Below, piece after piece: positions 7,530-13,471 of a stretch of 13,471 nucleotides of DNA (the first letter of the stretch is position 1; each line of letters begins with the position of its first letter). The notes beneath the pieces were generated by a model. That model searched no databases. It was not told where the DNA came from and saw only the letters and a program-made list of their open reading frames with translations. A program made the position numbers and the translations under genes. The stretch is from Campylobacteraceae bacterium. Lineage in GTDB: Bacteria > Campylobacterota > Campylobacteria > Campylobacterales > Sulfurovaceae. The DNA is taken from contig JALWZK010000246.1 in the NCBI GenBank assembly GCA_027002665.1, positions 1 to 13,471 on the forward strand. The letters run 5' to 3'.

Positions 7530-9037
7530 AAACAGAGGCAAAAGTAGGGCTTTTTATAACTGTATCACTCTTTTTCCTATTTGGACTACTCTCCCAACTT
7601 AGTAGTTTTGATAATTTTTTTAAAAAGACCTATCCAATAGTAGCTAAGATAGATGATGGAACGGGATTAAAACCTAAGGCAAAAGTGAAATTTAAAGGTG
7701 TAGATATCGGTTTTGTGAAGAGTATCAATCTTGAGGGTAATGATGTTGTTCTCCATCTAAGTATCAATGAGGGGGTTGCCATTCCAGAGGATTCAATTAT
7801 TAGCCTCTCTCAAGACTCCCTACTTGGTGGAAAATTCTTAGATATAAAACCGGGAAAATCCAAACAGAGTTTAAAACCCAATATGCTTTTACAGAGAGAG
7901 GAGAGACAGTCATCTATTGCAGAGGCCTCAACATCTGCCGATGAGGCATTTACTGAAATTAAGCTCCTTGTGCATGACTTAAGAGATATTTTAAATAGAG
8001 GTGGGAAAGAGGATATTAATGCCTCACTCCATAATATAAGGGAGTTTACAAATCTCCTATCCTCAATTAGCGAAGATGAGAATAGAACAATTCATGAAAT
8101 TATTGAAAATCTAAATAGTGCTATAAAGCGATTTGAGAAGATGAGTGCATCTATTACAAAGACCGCAAATGATTACTCCAAAGTATCTAAGGATATTCAT
8201 AATACTTTAGACCACTACTCCAAGGTGGCTATAACCATTAATAAGGATTTACCTACTATTATGAAAAGAATTGATAGTATTACAAAATATTTAGATAGTA
8301 TTGGAGCCACAATAGATAAGAAACTTCCACCTGCTATGGATAAGTTTATACACTTAGAGGATAATTTAAATAATACAATAGAGAATAATGATAGCTCTCT
8401 AAATAAAGCATTAACCTCTGTCGATGGTTTCTTCTCTAATGGAACAGAGACTATGGAGAAGATTGATAAGTATCTCGATAGTTTGACAAAGAGTGAGTTA
8501 GAGGTGGAGATGAGAGCAGATGAGGTTTACGATGATGGTGGATACTCTAAGACAAGATTTAATCTGGCACTTAAGCCAGATGCTACAAGATACTATATGT
8601 TGGGTGTAGCCTCTGCACCAAGCTTTAAAGCAGATAGTAAATTTAGTAGAGGATATGTAGGGAATAAGAAACATGAGAGTGGAGACTATCTATTGTCGGC
8701 TCAATATGGCAAGAGGTATAACGATTTACTATTTCGTGTAGGTATTATCGATAGCACAGGTGGATTTGGAATTGACTATTTTAGTAGGAATGATACTTTA
8801 AAGATGAGTGCAGATATTTATGATTTCAATGCTGTAACCGATGTTAGAGGTAAAAATCCCAACTTAACAGCGACAGTAAGGTATCAATTTTTTAAACATA
8901 TAAACGCATATTTAAGTGCCAATAATATTTTAAATAGCAAAGCAAATAGTGTATCAGTGGGAGTTGGGGTGAGCTTTAAAGATAATGATTTAAAAAATCT
9001 CTTAGGAGCAGCAGCTTCTGCGTCATCAGGCAGATAA
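7526..9037 (+). CDS. MCE/MlaD-family lipid-transport protein with a beta-rich C-terminal domain
   Basis: MCE-domain proteins carry lipids between the inner and outer membranes, usually as hexameric rings fed by an ABC transporter (MlaFE type). The 503-residue product has one N-terminal transmembrane anchor (about 8-25) after the typical KTEAKVGLF. One MCE domain spans about 36-112 (DGTGLKPKAKVKFKGVDIG, SLLGGKFLDIKPG). A long helical, probably coiled-coil segment runs about 140-325. The last 170 residues contain at least six predicted amphipathic beta strands (for example YYMLGVASAPS, YLLSAQYGKRYNDLLFRVGI, GGFGIDYFSR, LTATVRYQFFKHINAYLS, SVSVGVGVSF) that look like outer-membrane strands. As I recall, similar MCE-plus-beta-domain proteins occur in delta- and epsilonproteobacteria. 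The four-base overlap with lptD implies coupled translation and a shared role in building the outer membrane. No MlaE/MlaF-type partner is encoded in this window. Confidence 0.87.
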   Translation: MKTEAKVGLFITVSLFFLFGLLSQLSSFDNFFKKTYPIVAKIDDGTGLKPKAKVKFKGVDIGFVKSINLEGNDVVLHLSINEGVAIPEDSIISLSQDSLLGGKFLDIKPGKSKQSLKPNMLLQREERQSSIAEASTSADEAFTEIKLLVHDLRDILNRGGKEDINASLHNIREFTNLLSSISEDENRTIHEIIENLNSAIKRFEKMSASITKTANDYSKVSKDIHNTLDHYSKVAITINKDLPTIMKRIDSITKYLDSIGATIDKKLPPAMDKFIHLEDNLNNTIENNDSSLNKALTSVDGFFSNGTETMEKIDKYLDSLTKSELEVEMRADEVYDDGGYSKTRFNLALKPDATRYYMLGVASAPSFKADSKFSRGYVGNKKHESGDYLLSAQYGKRYNDLLFRVGIIDSTGGFGIDYFSRNDTLKMSADIYDFNAVTDVRGKNPNLTATVRYQFFKHINAYLSANNILNSKANSVSVGVGVSFKDNDLKNLLGAAASASSGR

Positions 9038-9047
9038 ATTATAAGGG

Positions 9048-9053
9048 AAGGAA
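9048..9053 (+). promoter_or_regulatory. Ribosome binding site of pnp
   Basis: AAGGAA in a purine-rich run lies eight bases before the ATG at 9062. It is one of the strongest-looking ribosome binding sites in the window and fixes the pnp start. Confidence 0.75.
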
Positions 9054-9061
9054 AATATAGT

Positions 9062-11191
9062 ATGAGAGAACAGATTGTAGAGATTGATTGTAATAATTTA
9101 AAAGAGAAATTCTCTTTTAATAAGGTGGCGAAACAGGCAAGTGGAGCAGTGCTTTATCAATGTAGAGATGCTGTCCTATTAGCTACAGTAGCCATTGATT
9201 TAAATCCCGTAACAGAGGATTTTTTACCCTTAACAGTCCAATATATAGAAAAATCTTATGCAGCCGCAAAGATACCGGGAGGATTTATTAAGAGAGAGAC
9301 CAAACCGGGAGATTTTGAGACTTTAACATCGAGAATTATAGACCGCTCCCTCAGACCACTCTTTCCAAAAGGGTTTCACTATCCCATAGTTGTAACTGTA
9401 ATGGTGCTAAGTAGTGACGAGAGGGTTGATATGCAGGTTGCAGGAATGAATGCGGCCTCATCTGCTCTATACACCTCTGATATACCGATAGATAAGTTGG
9501 TTTCGGCCATTCGTATTGGAAAGATTGATAATCAGATAGTTATAAATCCAACTTTTATTGAGCAGGATAAATCGACCTTAGATTTGCTTGTTGTGGGAAG
9601 TGGTTTAGATATATATATGATAGAGATGTGTGTAAATGCCTCTAAGGAGAACAATAGACAGTTAATAAATGAGTTAGATGAAGATGAACTTTTAGAAATT
9701 CTTGAAATATCGCGAGGCGCAATTAATAGAGCAACGAAAGAGTATGTAGATGGATTTGAAGAGGCTATTAAAGACAAGATGGATTTAAAAATGTCAGAGG
9801 AGTTATCCGATATAGATTTATATAACTATATTGAGAGTAACTATAGAGATGAGGTCTCTCAAGCTATACAATCTATGGCAAAGAGTGAACGGAATAGCGA
9901 ACTGAAGGCTATCGAGGATAAAATCTATCTGGATTTTGAGAGTAGAGGGGAGAGTAGGGAAAGAGAGTTAATCTCAGAAATGTTATCTGCCTATAAGAAG
10001 TCTGTTGTTCGCTCTCTAATCTTAGATAAAAATATAAGGGCTGATGGTAGAGCATTGAATGAGATACGAAAAATCTCAATTGAGACAAATATTTTACCAT
10101 CAGTCCACGGCTCATGTCTATTTACAAGGGGAGAGACACAGGCATTAGTAACATCAACCATAGGAGATATAAAATCAGCCCAATCTTATGAGTTGATTGG
10201 CTCTAAGAGTTCTCTCTATGAGACATTTATGGTTCACTATAACTTTCCAGCCTTTTCAGTAGGAGAGGCAAAGCGACAGGGACCTCCGACGAGAAGAGAG
10301 TTGGGACATGGAAACTTAGCTAAGAGAGCTTTAAAACCTACAGTCGATATAGATAGAGATATTACAATCCGTTTAGTATCTGAAATTTTAGAATCTAACG
10401 GTTCATCATCTATGGCTACTGTGTGTGGTGGAGCCTTAGCACTAAAAGCTTCAGAGGTAAAAACTGAAAAACTTGTAGCAGGTATCGCTATGGGGCTTGT
10501 AACAGATGGAGATAGATATGCTATTCTTAGTGATATTATGGGCTTGGAGGACCATGATGGGGATATGGATTTTAAAATTACAGGGACAAGAGATGGTATA
10601 ACTGCCCTCCAGATGGATATAAAACTTAGTGGGATAGATACTAAAATCTTGAGAGATGCTCTAATTCAGGCAAAGGAGGGGAGATTACAGATTTTGGATA
10701 TAATGGAGGAGTCGCTAAATAATATGACTCCAAGTCAAGCCCTCCCATCAACCATAGTATTCAATATAGAGGCTGACGATATTCCAGCTATTATTGGCAA
10801 GGGTGGAGGAACAATTAAAGATATTATAGATAAGTTCGGAGTAAGTATAGATATAGATAGAGATGCAAACTCTGTTAAGATAATGGGTAGCTCAGATAGT
10901 ATTAAAAAGGCAAAAGAGTATATAGATACAATAATATCTCCACTAAAAAAACCTATGATGATTTATGAGCTAAATAGACGCTATAAGGGTAAAATTAAAA
11001 AGATAGTCGATTTTGGAATGTTTGTAGAGATGCCAGATGGGTATGATGCTCTTTTACACATCTCAAAAGTATCAAAACGCAGAATTAATAGATTAGATGA
11101 ACTCTATAAGGTGGGAGATAATATAGATATAATCGTATTGGAGCAGAGAGGCAAAAAGGTGGAGTTATGCACTCCTGATTATCTTTATTAA
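9062..11191 (+). CDS. pnp: Polyribonucleotide nucleotidyltransferase (PNPase)
   Basis: PNPase is a homotrimeric 3'-5' exoribonuclease that degrades RNA using phosphate and can also add 3' tails. The 709-residue length is normal. Two RNase PH-like domains are visible: the first at about 10-140 (IPGGFIKRETKPGD at 71-84, RIIDRSLRPLFPKGF at 91-105), and the catalytic second at about 325-545 (FTRGETQALV at 354-363, KRQGPPTRRELGHGNLAKRA at 404-423, ESNGSSSMATVCGGALAL at 444-461). The second carries the acidic site EDHDGDMDF with D497 and D503, matching E. coli D486 and D492. A helical linker lies between them. The KH domain has IIGKGGGTIKDI (577-588), and the S1 domain runs from about 640 (YKGKIKKIVDFGMFVEMPDG, 641-660) to the end. 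It follows the MCE gene by 24 bases. I see no rpsO-like partner or RNase III-type leader hairpin. Its stop faces that of a minus-strand gene five bases away. Confidence 0.97.
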   Translation: MREQIVEIDCNNLKEKFSFNKVAKQASGAVLYQCRDAVLLATVAIDLNPVTEDFLPLTVQYIEKSYAAAKIPGGFIKRETKPGDFETLTSRIIDRSLRPLFPKGFHYPIVVTVMVLSSDERVDMQVAGMNAASSALYTSDIPIDKLVSAIRIGKIDNQIVINPTFIEQDKSTLDLLVVGSGLDIYMIEMCVNASKENNRQLINELDEDELLEILEISRGAINRATKEYVDGFEEAIKDKMDLKMSEELSDIDLYNYIESNYRDEVSQAIQSMAKSERNSELKAIEDKIYLDFESRGESRERELISEMLSAYKKSVVRSLILDKNIRADGRALNEIRKISIETNILPSVHGSCLFTRGETQALVTSTIGDIKSAQSYELIGSKSSLYETFMVHYNFPAFSVGEAKRQGPPTRRELGHGNLAKRALKPTVDIDRDITIRLVSEILESNGSSSMATVCGGALALKASEVKTEKLVAGIAMGLVTDGDRYAILSDIMGLEDHDGDMDFKITGTRDGITALQMDIKLSGIDTKILRDALIQAKEGRLQILDIMEESLNNMTPSQALPSTIVFNIEADDIPAIIGKGGGTIKDIIDKFGVSIDIDRDANSVKIMGSSDSIKKAKEYIDTIISPLKKPMMIYELNRRYKGKIKKIVDFGMFVEMPDGYDALLHISKVSKRRINRLDELYKVGDNIDIIVLEQRGKKVELCTPDYLY

Positions 11192-11200
11192 GTTAATCAG
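11175..11200. terminator. Imperfect hairpin spanning two convergent stop codons
   Basis: CTGATTA at 11175-11181 pairs with TAATCAG at 11194-11200. After one T-T mismatch, three further pairs (11183-11185 with 11190-11192) close a four-base loop. The hairpin covers the pnp stop and the stop of the opposing gene. No T-run follows on either strand, so it is not a classical intrinsic terminator. It might serve as a two-way transcription or mRNA 3'-end barrier. Confidence 0.4.
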
Positions 11201-11487
11201 TCATAAACATGGTCCATACTAAAATCATACTCCGGTTCAATTACGGGAATCGATTTTAATGAATCTAAATCGACTTCATGAGAAGATAAGTTATAATCTT
11301 TGCCTTGATAGAACTTCTGCTCTTTAGCAAATTTTTTCTCTCTCGCTATCTGCTCTTCTATATGTTTCTTACTCTTTTCTGCTCTTGTCATTGTGGAGTT
11401 TTTCTCTGAAACCGTTTTATTACTTTCTGCATTGAGAGATAGAGCAATAAATGCAATAATAATTGTCAATTTAAATATTTTATACAT
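11197..11487 (-). CDS. Small secreted or periplasmic protein of unknown function
   Basis: This 96-residue protein is not recognised. It starts with a clear signal peptide (MYKIFKLTIIIAFIALSLNA, likely cut before ESNK) with no lipobox Cys. The mature part is highly charged and probably helical (about residues 33-58, rich in Lys and Glu: EKSKKHIEEQIAREKKFAKE). It then has FYQGKDYNLSSHEVD and an acidic tail with EPEYDFSMDHVYD. There are no cysteines after the signal and no enzymatic motif. The ATG at 11487 is chosen over the GTG one codon upstream because AAGGTG at 11498-11493 is five bases from the ATG but only two from the GTG. It is convergent with pnp and divergent from the macroglobulin gene. 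Signal, ribosome binding site and a plausible -10 support a real gene; the function is open. Confidence 0.75.
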   Translation of the reverse strand: MYKIFKLTIIIAFIALSLNAESNKTVSEKNSTMTRAEKSKKHIEEQIAREKKFAKEQKFYQGKDYNLSSHEVDLDSLKSIPVIEPEYDFSMDHVYD

Positions 11488-11492
11488 CACAA

Positions 11493-11498
11493 CACCTT
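11493..11498 (-). promoter_or_regulatory. Ribosome binding site deciding the start of the small secreted protein
   Basis: AAGGTG on the minus strand is five bases from the ATG ending at 11487. The in-frame GTG at 11490 would be only two bases away, which is too close. Confidence 0.6.
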
Positions 11499-11517
11499 AT
11501 TATTATCTTTAATTTAC

Positions 11518-11529
11518 ATTATATATAAT
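11518..11529. promoter_or_regulatory. Palindromic AT element with TATAAT on both strands
   Basis: ATTATATATAAT is a perfect 12-base palindrome that reads as a -10 box in both directions. On the minus strand TATAAT covers 11523-11518, placing a start near 11511 and a short leader for the small secreted protein. On the plus strand TATAAT covers 11524-11529, about 125 bases before the macroglobulin gene. The minus-strand use is the more convincing. No -35 consensus is visible. Confidence 0.35.
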
Positions 11530-11622
11530 ATAGCATAAATATCTGAGAATAGAGCTAAGTTAGTAACATTTTCAACTATAAGGTCATTAAAAGTGAAATT
11601 TATCTATCTTTCCAATTAGATT

Positions 11623-11633
11623 TATGATAAAAT
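11623..11633 (+). promoter_or_regulatory. Possible -10 region of the alpha-2-macroglobulin gene
   Basis: TATGATAAAAT contains two overlapping -10-like hexamers (TATGAT at 11623-11628, TAAAAT at 11628-11633) after T-rich DNA. It gives a leader of about 15-20 bases. An AAAAGG at 11641-11646 then sits seven bases from the GTG start at 11654. There is no clear -35, as is usual in this phylum. Confidence 0.35.
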
Positions 11634-11653
11634 TCAACCAAAAAGGTTTTATC

Positions 11654-13471
11654 GTGTTGAAAAGATATTTTTTTCTCTTAATAATCACTATCGTATATCT
11701 AAACTCCTCTATCATTCAGAGTGTGCCGTTAGATGAGCCATTTCAAGTAGAGAGTAAAAAATCTGAATTTAATACAGATACTCTATATACTCATAAGAAA
11801 CTTCTACAGTGTAACCCTGAATTGAAAGCTGTATATAGAGTTATAGATAGCCACAAGGTAAAGGTTATCCCAAGAGAACCACTCCAGAGTAGCACAGTAT
11901 ATAACTGTAGATATAAGAGGGATACCATTAAATTTAAGACTGTCGATTTTAATATTAAAGATGTTCGCTTTTTTAAAAGAGAGAGGCTAATACGAGTTGA
12001 ATTTAATGATAAGATTGAGCCAAAAAGTGTAAAAAAGCACATCTCTATTATAAAGAGAGATAAACTTAGTAAGACCAGATTGGCATATAGTATTACCCAA
12101 AATAGTAAAAGAGTTTTAATTTTAAAGATAGATGAGCCAATCTCAAACTATCCAATAGAGTTAGTTGCAGATGCAAACTTAACAAATGTTCATGGCAAGA
12201 GCTTAGGGAGTGAGTTTATTAAGACTTTTAATGTTAAAAGCTCTTTTAATATTAAATTAGATGATAAAAAAGAGGCTATGGAGATTGTTGATTCTCCAAG
12301 ATTTGTATCCTTAGATAATGGAGAGTTGGCTATTAGAGTATATTTAGATGATACTATAGACAATGATAAAATAGAGAATTTCATAGAGATTGATGGCATT
12401 GATAATTTTAGAGTAAAGGCGAATAACTATGTTGGATATAGAGAGCGAAAGAGACTTAAACTCTCTGATAATGCCTACTACTATATAGATATAGCATCTC
12501 CAGAGTTTAAGCCTAACCACATATACCATTTAACTCTCAAAAAGGGATTGAGAAGTTATAGAGAGTTAAAGCATGATATAAAATATACTCTCAAGAGTGG
12601 AGATTTAGAGAAAAATATCATATTTGATAGGGGTAAAACATATATATCTAATAAGGGGGAGTTTGGATTCTCATCTGTAAATCTCAATAGTGTCACCGTA
12701 GTAGTAGAGAGACTCTTAGATGATAATTTAAGATATTTTGTAAATTTTGCAGATGGTAATAAAGATGAGGTAGATAGATACTTAGAGGAGGTATTTACGA
12801 AGGAGATAAAACTTAATAATATAAAGAACAGAATTGTAAAACAGAAGTTTAAACTATCAGATTTAAATGAGCAGCAACTCCCCTATGGTGTATATAAGAT
12901 AACAATGAGATATAATAGCAGTGTGGAGGAGAGAGCTAAGAGTAGAATTTTATTTATATCAAATATTGGAATAAATGCAAATATATCCAAAAATCAAGCT
13001 TTCATTTTTATAAATAGATTAGATACAGCCGAACCCTTAGTTAATGCTATGGTATATCTATATGGTGTAAATAATCAGTTAATAGGTTCAGCTAAGACCG
13101 ATAAGTATGGAGTTGTCGATATGGAGATTGAGGGGCTTCTCTCTAAAAATCCAAAAGCCATTATTGTCGAGACAAAAAACGATAAGAATTTTCTTGCCTT
13201 AAATAGAACTATATCTTCACCCTCTCCAGAGGATATTTTAAGAAAATCTCAGAGATTTAGTGCAAATATATATCTTCAAAGTAAAATTTTGAGACCTGCA
13301 TCTAAGATTAACGCTCTAATTACTGTTAAAGATAGAGAGTTTATATCTGCAAATAGGTTACCTATTAAGATAGTTTTAAAAAATATGTATAGAAAAGTCT
13401 TAAGTAGTAAGATTTATCATACCGATAATTACGGTTTAATAGACTATAGCTATCAGTTGGATAGTATAGAT
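11654..13471 (+). CDS. Alpha-2-macroglobulin family protein, 3'-partial (first 606 codons)
   Basis: Bacterial alpha-2-macroglobulins are large envelope proteins thought to trap foreign proteases in the periplasm. The frame runs without a stop from GTG 11654 to the window edge. An N-terminal hydrophobic signal (MLKRYFFLLIITIVYLN) lacks a lipobox Cys, unlike E. coli YfhM. Next is the bacterial first module (LLQCNPELKAVYRV, then VIPREPLQSSTVYNCRY), with C53 and C85 possibly paired. An Ig-like segment follows (about 94-225). A macroglobulin region begins near 327 (GKTYISNKGEFGFSSVNLNS), and another lies from about 434 (FISNIGINANIS, then LVNAMVYLYGV and SAKTDKYGVV). Family members are often over 1,600 residues, so the bait region and any CxEQ thioester lie outside. 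AAAAGG seven bases upstream supports GTG over the adjacent TTG at 11657. Family assignment rests on these motif patterns; distant adhesion or beta-sandwich proteins are less likely. Confidence 0.82.
   Translation, partial: MLKRYFFLLIITIVYLNSSIIQSVPLDEPFQVESKKSEFNTDTLYTHKKLLQCNPELKAVYRVIDSHKVKVIPREPLQSSTVYNCRYKRDTIKFKTVDFNIKDVRFFKRERLIRVEFNDKIEPKSVKKHISIIKRDKLSKTRLAYSITQNSKRVLILKIDEPISNYPIELVADANLTNVHGKSLGSEFIKTFNVKSSFNIKLDDKKEAMEIVDSPRFVSLDNGELAIRVYLDDTIDNDKIENFIEIDGIDNFRVKANNYVGYRERKRLKLSDNAYYYIDIASPEFKPNHIYHLTLKKGLRSYRELKHDIKYTLKSGDLEKNIIFDRGKTYISNKGEFGFSSVNLNSVTVVVERLLDDNLRYFVNFADGNKDEVDRYLEEVFTKEIKLNNIKNRIVKQKFKLSDLNEQQLPYGVYKITMRYNSSVEERAKSRILFISNIGINANISKNQAFIFINRLDTAEPLVNAMVYLYGVNNQLIGSAKTDKYGVVDMEIEGLLSKNPKAIIVETKNDKNFLALNRTISSPSPEDILRKSQRFSANIYLQSKILRPASKINALITVKDREFISANRLPIKIVLKNMYRKVLSSKIYHTDNYGLIDYSYQLDSID

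Noticed and set aside
11488..11490. GTG as start of the small minus-strand gene
   Set aside because: Only two bases separate it from AAGGTG; the following ATG has normal spacing.
11555..11563. CTAAGTTAG small inverted repeat as an operator
   Set aside because: Four-base arms around a single base are expected by chance in AT-rich DNA, and no second copy was seen.
11791..12529. Three minus-strand open frames opposite the macroglobulin gene
   Set aside because: All lie antisense to a continuous 606-codon plus-strand frame with family motifs and lack credible starts.

Overview
The window is AT-rich and densely coded, and it looks like chromosomal DNA of a Campylobacterota (Epsilonproteobacteria) species. 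The GyrA, PurD and PNPase products follow the Campylobacter/Helicobacter versions of these proteins closely. The order purD, RDD membrane protein, lptD, MCE protein, pnp also matches what I remember of that phylum. Genus is not resolvable by eye; a free-living sulfur-oxidising type (Sulfurovum/Sulfurimonas-like) is only a guess.

Layout: bases 1-11191 are one uninterrupted plus-strand series: gyrA (5' end outside the window), purD, a small RDD-family membrane protein, lptD, an MCE/MlaD-type lipid-transport protein and pnp. Gaps are 38, 7, 6, -4 and 24 bases, so this is probably one or two transcription units. A small secreted protein of unknown function (11197-11487, minus) converges on pnp. 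A 166-base divergent region then leads into the first 606 codons of an alpha-2-macroglobulin-family protein (11654 onward, plus), which runs off the right end. No stretch over 300 bases lacks a gene. I saw no tRNA, rRNA, CRISPR array or insertion sequence.

The main discovery candidate is in gyrA. The reading frame is split by a 436-residue in-frame intein (138-1445) with Hint splicing blocks and a two-motif LAGLIDADG homing endonuclease. It sits inside the quinolone-resistance-determining region, at the position of E. coli GyrA Val73. That is about 49 residues upstream of the Tyr/Thr junction used by mycobacterial GyrA inteins. It ends Ser-Asn rather than His-Asn and has put a Cys where homologues carry Val.

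Functionally, the block combines DNA topology (GyrA), purine synthesis (PurD) and RNA turnover (PNPase) with outer-membrane biogenesis. LptD inserts lipopolysaccharide, and the translationally coupled MCE protein has a beta-rich C-terminal domain that may reach the outer membrane. The alpha-2-macroglobulin-like protein at the right edge suggests periplasmic protease defence, usually paired with the peptidoglycan synthase PbpC, whose gene would lie beyond the window.
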